From Flavobacteriaceae bacterium (GTDB lineage: Bacteria; Bacteroidota; Bacteroidia; Flavobacteriales; Flavobacteriaceae), in assembly GCA_030590765.1 (NCBI GenBank), contig JAUVCP010000068.1, positions 1 to 8,922 on the forward strand: a stretch of DNA of 8,922 nucleotides. Direction: 5' to 3'. Of the stretch, positions 1 to 7,086 are shown in pieces. The first letter of the stretch is position 1. Every line of letters starts with the position of its first letter. The notes under the pieces are model-generated. The model was not told the origin of the DNA. It did no database searches and saw only the letters and a program-made list of their open reading frames with translations. The position numbers and the translations under genes were made by a program.

Positions 1-1622
1 AAACAATTATCTAACCAGTTTTCAAATTCTTTATCTCCTCCCATTTCCTCTATCAATCCATTGATACCCTGTGGGGCAAAAGTGGAATATTGATAGGCAT
101 TTGCTTCGGTATAATGACCAGTAGTTTTCATTGGGTCAAAATTGGGAACAAATTGAAAATTACTTTTTCTACCCACCATAAAATTCTCTTTTTTTGAAAA
201 GGAATTCTTGTAAAAATCACCACGCTGACTAAAATAAAGTAAATCTTTTTCATTGAAATCTTTTGCCAGTCGGGTTACACACCAATCGTCATAACTATAT
301 TCTAAAGATCTTGAAACATTCTGACCTTTAAGATCATAGGGAATAAAGCCATAATCCAGATACAATTGTTTACCTGTTCTGTCCAGATCATTTGCTAGTT
401 TTTTCATAGCCTCATAAGCTTTTGGTACATTGTAATCTCTAATTCCTTTTACATAAGCATCTGCAAGAACGGATAAAGAATGATATGCAATCATGGGAGG
501 CTGCTCTCCTTGAACACCGTTAAATTCCATGATCAACATTCTGCCATTATGATCATATCTTGATAAAAAAGTTCTAATGAATTGAGAAGTTCTATCTCTG
601 TTTACCAAGGTGTATAATGGGTGTAAAGCCCTAAAAGTATCCCATAAGGAAAAGTTGGTATAATTATCAAAATTAGTTGCAGTATAAATTTCTCCACTTT
701 CACCACGATATTTTTTATCTACATCCATATAAATATTTGGATGGATCATGGCATGATAAAGAGCCGTATAAAAGATGATCTGCTCGGTTTTAGTTCCTCC
801 TTCTACCTCAATTTTACCTAATTCTTTATTCCATGCTTCTTTTGATTGTTTTAGAGTTTTTTCAAAATCCCATCCTGATAATTCTGTTTTAAGATTGTTT
901 CTTGCTCCATCTATACTTACCATGGAAATTCCTACTTTTAGGAGAATAATTTCTTTTTTTTCAGTCTCAAACTTAAATATTCCTTTGATGTTATTACCCT
1001 TAACGGAATTGGAATTACTTGCCAATTTATCATTATTAATTATTTCAAACTCTGAAACTGGTTTTGAAAATTCTGCTACAAAATACACACTGTTATCCGA
1101 TCCTGAAATTTCATTATCATTTATTTCTAAAGATCCATGAGCCAGTTTTAAAACAATTGCTGACTGTTTAGACTGTGGGAAAGTATATTTATGAAGTCCT
1201 GTTCTAATTGTCGAAGTCAATGCTACTTTGATATGGTAATCATCTAAAAGCACACCATAATATCCTGGTGAAGCTTCCTCATCACTATGCCTAAAATGAG
1301 ACTCAAAGTTCTGTTTTTTATCCAGAATTACAGGCATAAAATTTACATTTCCACGAGCAGTATTTCCTCCTCCTGCCATTCCGCTAACATGTGTATGTGT
1401 AAAACCTTTGATCGTACCTGAGTTCATATCTTTTTCATAACTGGAATATGGACCTAGCTGTACCATTCCATAAGGCATCACAGGACCTAAAAAAGTATTG
1501 CCGCTACCAACCGTACCAATAAACGGATTAACTAAATATGAATAATTTTTATTTGTTGGATTTGAGCAACTATTTAAAGAAATGATTGTGAAAAGAAATA
1601 GAAGAAATTTCAATATTTTCAT
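1..1622 (-). CDS. GH92 family alpha-mannosidase lipoprotein (3' end beyond window)
   Basis: Exo-acting glycoside hydrolase of family GH92, whose characterised members are mostly calcium-dependent inverting alpha-mannosidases acting on N-glycan or yeast-mannan linkages. 540 complete codons are visible from the ATG at 1622. The frame is open to the window edge, and family members run to about 700-800 residues, so the C-terminal part is missing. Residues 1-18 form a hydrophobic signal ending in the lipobox LNSC (Cys19), predicting a membrane-anchored lipoprotein. Family signatures in order: VNPFIGT (31-37), PYGMVQLGP (50-58), GFTHTHVSG (73-81), FYTALYH (284-290), FSLWDTFRALHP (324-335), SRSLEYSYDDWC (437-448) and HYTEANAYQY (503-512). 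Glu506 in the last motif is the probable catalytic acid by comparison with characterised GH92 enzymes. The downstream GNDD-type base motif would lie outside. Last visible gene of the 5313-1 operon, 64 bases after its neighbour. The family call is secure; linkage specificity is not. Confidence 0.93.
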   Translation of the reverse strand, partial: MKILKFLLFLFTIISLNSCSNPTNKNYSYLVNPFIGTVGSGNTFLGPVMPYGMVQLGPYSSYEKDMNSGTIKGFTHTHVSGMAGGGNTARGNVNFMPVILDKKQNFESHFRHSDEEASPGYYGVLLDDYHIKVALTSTIRTGLHKYTFPQSKQSAIVLKLAHGSLEINDNEISGSDNSVYFVAEFSKPVSEFEIINNDKLASNSNSVKGNNIKGIFKFETEKKEIILLKVGISMVSIDGARNNLKTELSGWDFEKTLKQSKEAWNKELGKIEVEGGTKTEQIIFYTALYHAMIHPNIYMDVDKKYRGESGEIYTATNFDNYTNFSLWDTFRALHPLYTLVNRDRTSQFIRTFLSRYDHNGRMLIMEFNGVQGEQPPMIAYHSLSVLADAYVKGIRDYNVPKAYEAMKKLANDLDRTGKQLYLDYGFIPYDLKGQNVSRSLEYSYDDWCVTRLAKDFNEKDLLYFSQRGDFYKNSFSKKENFMVGRKSNFQFVPNFDPMKTTGHYTEANAYQYSTFAPQGINGLIEEMGGDKEFENWLDNC

Positions 1623-1686
1623 ATATAATGTATTGTTTACAAATATTTGCACATGAATCAGCTTTAATCATCAATTTTTTAAAAGA

Positions 1687-3291
1687 TCAAACAATTCTTC
1701 GTTTTTCAGGATCCCATTCAACTTTTCTGCCTTCAACATACGATTTATGCACCATCAAAACTGCAGCAGTATCTTCAAAGGCTTTTTCAATATCACATCC
1801 GGTTGTTCCTCCATGACGAATTACATCAATCCATTCTTTCATATGTAAATGTGTAATATCCATACTTTTTCCTCCAACTTTGGTTCCTACCAAACCACGT
1901 TCAGTATAATACTGTTCTGTTGCAGAGGATATGGCATCTACATTGATTTTATTATTCTTCGTATTAGGATAGGTATAAAATGGAACATCCTTACTGATCA
2001 AACCACTGTCAATCTTATTTTTGTATTGTTGAGAATCTTTATTTGCCAGAATTTCTAAAGAATTTCCAACAGTCATACTTGCATCAGATCCCATAAAAAC
2101 TCTACCTCTTGATCTACTATTTGCTAAAGAAGCACTGTATAGCATTGTAAATTTTCTATCAGTAAATTCAAGGACAGATTGAAAAGTATCAGGCATATCC
2201 CTTTCTTCTTTATAATAATATATTCCTCCCGAAGAAACTACTGATTTAGGTATTCCAAAACCCATGATCTGATTCAAAGCATCTACTTCATGCGAAAATA
2301 ATTGACCGGCAAGTCCGGTATCATAAGCAAACCATCTTGCCCATCCATAATATCGCTCGATACTAAAAGGAACTTTAGGTGTATTTCCTAACCATTGTTT
2401 CCAGTCAATACTATTTAGATCTCCAGGTTTGCGTTTACCGTTTCCATCCAAATGTCTGATCCAGGCTCCATGTGAAGAATTTCTATTAGTGGTGGTTTCA
2501 ATGAGTGTTACATTACCAAGAATATTCTTTTCAATAATCTCTCTTGCCTTTTTAAAGGTTTCATTTTTACTGTTTTGATGCCCAAGCTGGAAAACAACAC
2601 CACTTTTTTTAACAGCAATATAAACTTTATGCATTTCATCTTCCGTTAAGGTCATTGCCTTTTCGCAGTAAACATGTTTTCCGGTATTAACTGCATCAAT
2701 GGTCATTTGTGAATGATGAAAATCGGGAGTAGCAATAATTACTGCATCAATATCCGGATTTGCTAAAAGATCCTGATATCTTTTATAACGCTTAACATTT
2801 TTATTATTAATAGGTTGACCATTAGGCTGATAACCTTCGGAAGCTATTTGAATACCCTTTTCAGCACGCATATCAAAAACATCACAAATTCCGATAACTT
2901 GCACATTTAACATATGCTGATTTTGGTATCTTTCCAGTTTTTTTATTGCTCCTTGATCATTCTTGCTGGCTTTTTTAGCGAGCTCCTTAAAAGATTCTGG
3001 TTCAACAAAACCTGCAGCTTTCAATAAAGCTGCACCTCTTCCTCCCACTCCGATTATTCCTAAGCGGACAAGTTTTTCTGAACTGCCCATTGAGTTTTCC
3101 GGAAGAATTGACGGTGCATCTGTCAACCCAAGATCCAACTGTACTACCTTATTCTTTGCTTCGTCAAAAGCTTTATTTTTCAAGCGATCATAGGTAAATG
3201 CCCCTAATAATGGTAATGCTGCTAGCCCTTTTAAGGCATTTCGACGAGAAATCGAATTATTCGAATTTTCTTTAGATTTTTTATCAGCCAT
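1687..3291 (-). CDS. Tat-exported Gfo/Idh/MocA family oxidoreductase (534 aa)
   Basis: NAD(P)-dependent sugar oxidoreductase-like protein. Residues 14-32 hold a twin-arginine signal (SRR at 15-17 then a hydrophobic stretch), predicting export in folded form with its cofactor. After a linker to about residue 75, the Rossmann domain shows RLGIIGVGGRG (76-86), CDVFD (136-140), IATPDFHH (186-193) and EKAMT (210-214), with Lys211 in the place of the family's catalytic EKP lysine. The C-terminal alpha/beta domain carries SHEVD (333-337); His334 fits the family catalytic histidine, but the expected Asp four residues earlier is Gln330. It is longer than the usual 330-450 residues, with extra sequence at 36-72 and 95-128. 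The start is supported by an AGAGGA box nine bases upstream and by the intact Tat signal. 28 bases separate it from the preceding TIM-barrel gene, so co-transcription is likely. Substrate unknown; a GH109-like NAD-dependent glycosidase activity is possible but unproven. Confidence 0.9.
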   Translation of the reverse strand: MADKKSKENSNNSISRRNALKGLAALPLLGAFTYDRLKNKAFDEAKNKVVQLDLGLTDAPSILPENSMGSSEKLVRLGIIGVGGRGAALLKAAGFVEPESFKELAKKASKNDQGAIKKLERYQNQHMLNVQVIGICDVFDMRAEKGIQIASEGYQPNGQPINNKNVKRYKRYQDLLANPDIDAVIIATPDFHHSQMTIDAVNTGKHVYCEKAMTLTEDEMHKVYIAVKKSGVVFQLGHQNSKNETFKKAREIIEKNILGNVTLIETTTNRNSSHGAWIRHLDGNGKRKPGDLNSIDWKQWLGNTPKVPFSIERYYGWARWFAYDTGLAGQLFSHEVDALNQIMGFGIPKSVVSSGGIYYYKEERDMPDTFQSVLEFTDRKFTMLYSASLANSRSRGRVFMGSDASMTVGNSLEILANKDSQQYKNKIDSGLISKDVPFYTYPNTKNNKINVDAISSATEQYYTERGLVGTKVGGKSMDITHLHMKEWIDVIRHGGTTGCDIEKAFEDTAAVLMVHKSYVEGRKVEWDPEKRRIV

Positions 3292-3299
3292 TTTTTTGT

Positions 3300-3305
3300 T
3301 CCTCT
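3300..3305 (-). promoter_or_regulatory. Shine-Dalgarno-like ribosome binding site
   Basis: Minus-strand AGAGGA lies nine bases before the ATG at 3291, within a purine-rich leader. It is the only clear Shine-Dalgarno-like sequence before any start in the window. The other starts have A/T-rich leaders, as is usual in Bacteroidota. It supports the chosen start of the 534-residue oxidoreductase. Confidence 0.45.
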
Positions 3306-3319
3306 TTTTTATTTTGTTA

Positions 3320-4210
3320 TTAAGAATATTTTTTAATCATATTATTAAAGTTAATTTTCTGATCTTTCATAGCTTTTAATATATCTGCTGGATGTGTATG
3401 GCATTCTAATAAAAGCCATCCATCATAATCCATCCTCGTTAAAGAAGATAAAAGTTCAGGATAGGGATAATCTGTCCTGTTTAATTCTCTTGTATGGATT
3501 GTTTTACCTAACCTGTTCTTTAACAGGTTAAAATTATATTCAAATCCTTTTCCTTCAAGGTCTTCTTTATTACAATTCCAGCAAGCCCCAACATTAGAAT
3601 TGTCAGCTACATCCAGGATCTGTTTTAAAACTTCAGGGTTCTGAGTTCCTCTTCCATGCACTTCTAATCGAATTTCCTGTCCAAAATCTGCTCCATAAGC
3701 AGCTACTTCGTTCAAGGCTTTACCAATTTGTTCAATAGTTTTTTCATGAGGAATATCATCGTGCAAATGGTTTGGTCTGACTTTTACACCTGATCCCCCA
3801 ACATCATGACTCAATCTTATGAATGCTTTGGTGTTTTCAATTGCCTTTCTTACCAACACCGGATCTTTTTGATCAAATTCTTCAGCACTACCAAGCCCCA
3901 CTAATTTGACATTACTGTTCTTGTACCTTTTTTTAACCTCTTTGCGCTCTTTTTTACTCATTGTGATCTCAACACCATGAGCGTGAGTCGATCTAAGTTC
4001 AACTCCTTGTATTCCAGATTTCTCACAATTTTTAATAATTTCTTCATTGGTCCATTCTTTGGCCCAAAGGTAAGTGACCAAACCAAGTTTAATCTGACTG
4101 TCATTTTTTAAAATATTTGCATAATTATGAAAAGGTAAGCTGGATACAAAAATACCTGCAGCTGCTGATTTTTTAATAAAATTTCTTCTCTGTAATTGAT
4201 TTTTATTCAT
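3320..4210 (-). CDS. Tat-exported sugar phosphate isomerase/epimerase-like TIM barrel
   Basis: Xylose-isomerase-like TIM-barrel protein (AP endonuclease 2 superfamily) of 296 residues, a normal length for a barrel plus signal. Residues 8-28 form a probable twin-arginine signal (QRRNFIKK, then a short hydrophobic run ending near SSLPF). Barrel strands are recognisable at IKLGLVTYLW (40-49), GVELRS (69-74), VKLVGLG (101-107), GVKVRPNHLH (141-150), EIRLEVHG (179-186), TIHTRE (237-242) and GWLLLECH (264-271). By eye the four-ligand metal site would be Glu183, Asn212 (WNCN, where relatives often have Asp), His239 and Glu269. Related folds catalyse ketose epimerisation, dehydration, or elimination of 3-keto-glycosides. 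Export argues against a phosphorylated cytosolic substrate. It sits between the DUF6807 lipoprotein (20 bases) and an oxidoreductase (28 bases), suggesting it acts on an oxidised sugar made by one of the Gfo/Idh/MocA neighbours. The fold is clear; the reaction is inferred. Confidence 0.88.
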   Translation of the reverse strand: MNKNQLQRRNFIKKSAAAGIFVSSLPFHNYANILKNDSQIKLGLVTYLWAKEWTNEEIIKNCEKSGIQGVELRSTHAHGVEITMSKKERKEVKKRYKNSNVKLVGLGSAEEFDQKDPVLVRKAIENTKAFIRLSHDVGGSGVKVRPNHLHDDIPHEKTIEQIGKALNEVAAYGADFGQEIRLEVHGRGTQNPEVLKQILDVADNSNVGACWNCNKEDLEGKGFEYNFNLLKNRLGKTIHTRELNRTDYPYPELLSSLTRMDYDGWLLLECHTHPADILKAMKDQKINFNNMIKKYS

Positions 4211-4230
4211 AATTATGATTTTGAAATTAA

Positions 4231-5313
4231 TTACTGGATGATAAAATTATCATATTCCATATCTAGTGCACCTTTATTATGTTTACCATCTAATACCTCA
4301 ATTCTGTAATCAAAAGTAACCTCGGCATTTGGTTTTAAAGTGAAATTTAATTCTTCTTTACCTTCACTAAATATTTTTTGTCCCAGAGGATTAGCTGCAA
4401 ATAGACCATAACCACGAGCATGCCAATAAGTTGGATATCCCACATTTTTAGGTTGATCCATGATTACCACAGTAACTTCTTTATCATGCAATGTTCCGGT
4501 TAACGCAACCCATTTTGCTCTTTTTCCCCAAACATCTGTTCCTTCAATACCCTCCCTACTCAAATAATGGCCTGTAACTCCTTTATTATCAAAAACAGGT
4601 ACATCTGTTTTTTTACCATGAGCATCACTTAAAGTTACCGGTTTATTACTTGGGTGTTCTAATTGGCGAGCTGTTCTGATAGCAATCATTCCCTCTTTAT
4701 TGTCTTTAAATACAACTGACTCATCCACAGCTGTTAAGGTAACATTTCTATCGATCATTCTCTTGCCATTTGATGCATAGAAAATAAATTTGGTTTTTTC
4801 TTTTAATAATACTTTTCCGTCAGGTTTTAACCAGTTAGCAGTTACAATCAATTCACCTTTTCCCTTATCACCTTTCATTTCAACGATCTTTTCATGACGG
4901 ATCGTTCCCATTTCATTTTCTTTTTCCTTTGCTATAGCATCAGAATTATTCCAGTAATCTAAGCCATTTACATCTCCATAATTAAACCATGCACCAATAT
5001 GATGAGGATGGTCAGTTCTTTCATTAGACCTTGGATCAATTGGAAATCCGCGAGTGATCGCTTCACCATTAGCTGAAATAATTGGGTATAACGTAGTTTT
5101 TTTTAACACCGATAATTGATCTGTGTATAGATAAGATGTAAATAATTTACCATCAACCAATACATCAATTTTTTTATCGTTTTTATTATCAACCAATTTA
5201 ATTTCATTTTGAGGAGCTTTGTCCTTTTCAGAATCCTCTTTCTTTTTATCAGAACAGCTACTATAAAATAAGCTCATAAACAGGATTGGAATAATAATTT
5301 TGATTGTTTTCAT
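4231..5313 (-). CDS. DUF6807 ('PmoA family') lipoprotein
   Basis: 360-residue protein of the DUF6807 family, often labelled 'methane oxygenase PmoA' in databases although it has no resemblance to the membrane subunit of methane monooxygenase. Residues 1-19 form a signal with lipobox YSSC (Cys20), followed by a highly charged SDKKKEDSEKDK linker that may favour surface display. The mature part looks all-beta. It carries the family hallmarks RGFPID (88-93), RTDHPHHIGAWFNYGDVNG (99-117), GLDYWNNS (117-124) and PTYWHARGYGLFAANPLG (294-311). The His/Asp-rich HPHH segment and the WHARGYGLFAANPLG loop are the likely functional site. No enzymatic role is established to my knowledge. Members commonly occur beside Gfo/Idh/MocA and TIM-barrel genes in polysaccharide-degrading Bacteroidota and Planctomycetes. 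First gene of the tight downstream operon, beginning 95 bases after the previous stop. Family call good, function unknown. Confidence 0.87.
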   Translation of the reverse strand: MKTIKIIIPILFMSLFYSSCSDKKKEDSEKDKAPQNEIKLVDNKNDKKIDVLVDGKLFTSYLYTDQLSVLKKTTLYPIISANGEAITRGFPIDPRSNERTDHPHHIGAWFNYGDVNGLDYWNNSDAIAKEKENEMGTIRHEKIVEMKGDKGKGELIVTANWLKPDGKVLLKEKTKFIFYASNGKRMIDRNVTLTAVDESVVFKDNKEGMIAIRTARQLEHPSNKPVTLSDAHGKKTDVPVFDNKGVTGHYLSREGIEGTDVWGKRAKWVALTGTLHDKEVTVVIMDQPKNVGYPTYWHARGYGLFAANPLGQKIFSEGKEELNFTLKPNAEVTFDYRIEVLDGKHNKGALDMEYDNFIIQ

Positions 5314-5367
5314 TATGTGATTTATATTATTAGAGAATAAAATTTAACCAATACTATTGAATTAGAA

Positions 5368-5400
5368 ATTCATACGACAACCAAAAGTCATCGTATGAAT
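5368..5400 (-). terminator. Intergenic RNA hairpin, possible terminator or processing element
   Basis: Perfect ten-base inverted repeat (5368-5377 and 5391-5400, arm ATTCATACGA). In the minus-strand RNA the stem extends by four more pairs, TGAC against GTTG, two of them G-U wobbles, leaving a five-base TTTTG loop. It begins eight bases after the stop codon of the 493-residue oxidoreductase and is followed by a short TTTCT tract. The position suits a transcription terminator, attenuator or 3'-end stabiliser. The U tract is weak, so readthrough into the DUF6807 operon is plausible. Confidence 0.55.
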
Positions 5401-5408
5401 GCATTAAT

Positions 5409-6890
5409 TTAAACTTTGTCAGGAACTGTATAATCTTTTCTATAATCCCTTGTAAGCATTTTATTAGCTTCTTTATCCTTGGTAAAAGACTCCTCTTTAC
5501 CATCAAGTCTCAGCTCCCTTCCTAATCTATAGGAAACATTAGCTATTAATGGTAATACAGTTGACATATGACCTGTTTCAACATCACAAGTTAGATCAGA
5601 ACGGTTACCACTTCTTACTGCAGCGATAAAATTATCGAAAATAGCACTACCACCACCTCCGGTAAGATCCATTGGGTTGTAAGAATCATCTTTTTCTCCA
5701 GACGTTGGTCCGGCATCATTTTTCCTTCCAAAGAAAGTTTGCCAGTTACCACCTGAATCGATCTGCATCCATCCTTCAGTACCTAAAACAATCGTTCCAA
5801 TTTTAATTGGAGTCGCTTTTGTCGTAGCCGAAATTTTTCCATCTCCAGTAAGATTAATATCGGGTAAAAGAACTCCTTCTGGATTGGTGTACAATCCACG
5901 TGTTCCAAATTCCAATATTTTACCATCAGCATATTCAAAAAGTGAAGTCTGAGTGTTTGGCGTTTCCTGAGCAGATTTATATTTAAAATAGTTCCCCATT
6001 GAATTAACCCGAACTGGTAATTCGTCTTTACCTAAAGCCCATCTCGCCACATCAAATTGATGAGGTCCCTGATTTCCTGTATCGCCATTACCATAATCCC
6101 AATGCCAGTGCCAGTTATAATGGAATCTATTTCTGTTAAATGCACGCTTTGGTGCAGGACCTAACCACATATCATAATGTACATTTTTCAAATAAGCTTC
6201 TGTATAAGGAGTTTGATAACTATCCGTTTCCAAATTCATTCTAAACTTTTCTCCTGCTTTCATAGGACCATCAGGATAAATTCCGATATCTGCTCTAGGT
6301 TTAAAACATAAACCTCGGGTCATATAAACTTCTCCTAATTTTCCGTCACGAATAAATTTAATAGCTCTGTTGGTATTCAAAATTGAACGATTTTGGAATC
6401 CCACCTGAACCATTACATTATATTTTCTTGAAGCCTCGATCATTTTTCTGCCTTCAAAAACATTATGAGAAGATGGCTTTTCAACATATACATGTTTACC
6501 CGCCTGTGCTGCCCACACTGTTGATAGTGCATGCCAGTGATTTGGGGTTGCTACAGAAACTGCATCTATTTCTTTATCATCAAAAACTCTTCGCATATCC
6601 CATTCTGTCTGAGGTCTGTAACCGGCTAATTTCTCCACCTCATCTAATCTGCGTTTGAACTGGTTCTCATCAACATCAACTAAATATTTTAAACGAACAT
6701 TATTCATTTTTGCAAAATTATTAATGTGACTACCACCTCTTCCTCGAATTCCAATAACCGCCATTTGAATAGTATCATTTGACCCAAGAATCCTTCCGTA
6801 AGACAAAGCACTTGATGATAAGATTGCAACACCCGCTAATCCGGCAGAACCTTTTTTAATGAATTTTCTTCTGGTAATTGTTTTTTTCAT
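5409..6890 (-). CDS. Tat-exported Gfo/Idh/MocA family oxidoreductase (493 aa)
   Basis: NAD(P)-binding sugar oxidoreductase-like protein. Residues 6-30 form a twin-arginine signal (TRRKFIKKGSAG, then a hydrophobic Ala/Leu/Ser run). The Rossmann domain follows with MAVIGIRGRGG (43-53), VDVDE (71-75), VATPNHWH (113-120) and YVEKPSSHN (135-143), whose Lys138 is the expected catalytic lysine. The C-terminal domain has MWLGPAP (241-247), the aromatic/His-rich FHYNWHWHWDYGNGD (256-270) and GNQGPHQFDVARW (272-284). His277 fits the catalytic histidine, while the family Asp four residues before it is Asn273. Length and motifs match the secreted Gfo/Idh/MocA group abundant in Planctomycetes and Bacteroidota, which differs from cytosolic inositol dehydrogenases. 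The pre-loaded cofactor presumably travels with the folded enzyme. It is flanked by a 246-base spacer upstream and a hairpin just after its stop, so it may be transcribed singly or with readthrough. It is distinct in sequence from the other oxidoreductase here. Substrate unknown. Confidence 0.92.
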   Translation of the reverse strand: MKKTITRRKFIKKGSAGLAGVAILSSSALSYGRILGSNDTIQMAVIGIRGRGGSHINNFAKMNNVRLKYLVDVDENQFKRRLDEVEKLAGYRPQTEWDMRRVFDDKEIDAVSVATPNHWHALSTVWAAQAGKHVYVEKPSSHNVFEGRKMIEASRKYNVMVQVGFQNRSILNTNRAIKFIRDGKLGEVYMTRGLCFKPRADIGIYPDGPMKAGEKFRMNLETDSYQTPYTEAYLKNVHYDMWLGPAPKRAFNRNRFHYNWHWHWDYGNGDTGNQGPHQFDVARWALGKDELPVRVNSMGNYFKYKSAQETPNTQTSLFEYADGKILEFGTRGLYTNPEGVLLPDINLTGDGKISATTKATPIKIGTIVLGTEGWMQIDSGGNWQTFFGRKNDAGPTSGEKDDSYNPMDLTGGGGSAIFDNFIAAVRSGNRSDLTCDVETGHMSTVLPLIANVSYRLGRELRLDGKEESFTKDKEANKMLTRDYRKDYTVPDKV

Positions 6891-7039
6891 AATACTTTGA
6901 TTTAGGAATGTTATTTTTATTTTACATCAACTCATTCACAAAACGTATATTTCATTAAAGCTAATTTTATCGCAAAAAAGCCAACTCATTGTTTAAATTT
7001 AAAATAATTGAATTGATTTCTAACAAATTAACACAATAA

Positions 7040-7053
7040 AACCTCAAAAGGTT
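7040..7053 (-). terminator. Small hairpin, weak candidate terminator
   Basis: In the minus-strand RNA, AACCT and AGGTT pair around a TTTG loop and run into TTATTG, giving a five-pair stem with a short interrupted U tract. It lies about 85 bases after the stop of the 540-residue protein. The stem is short, so this is only a possible terminator, perhaps acting with the larger dyad just before it. Confidence 0.25.
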
Positions 7054-7056
7054 ACA

Positions 7057-7086
7057 TAAATATTATTGTATTTACATTAATATTTA
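7057..7086. promoter_or_regulatory. 30-base near-perfect dyad, candidate operator
   Basis: Arms TAAATATTA (7057-7065) and TAATATTTA (7078-7086) flank an inner TGTA (7067-7070) and TACA (7073-7076), with one T-T mismatch per half turn and a two-base centre. The symmetry is equal on both strands and almost entirely A/T, which fits a binding site for a dimeric regulator better than a strong intrinsic terminator. It could still fold as an RNA hairpin after the stop at 7137. No cognate regulator is visible. Confidence 0.4.

Noticed and set aside
775..1140. Open plus-strand frame of 121 codons inside the GH92 gene
   Set aside because: It is fully opposite a strongly conserved GH92 coding frame, and its translation is low-complexity Ser/Leu/Ile-rich with no domain. 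The same applies to the other plus-strand frames opposite the minus-strand genes, including 7182-7547 and 7791-8084.
1638..1647. CAAATATTTG palindrome before the GH92 start
   Set aside because: A ten-base AT palindrome is expected by chance at this composition, and the 64-base spacer otherwise looks like an ordinary intra-operon gap.
4231..5313. Methane monooxygenase subunit PmoA
   Set aside because: The database label is a family-name artefact. The protein is a soluble-type beta-rich lipoprotein without the multiple membrane helices of true PmoA.
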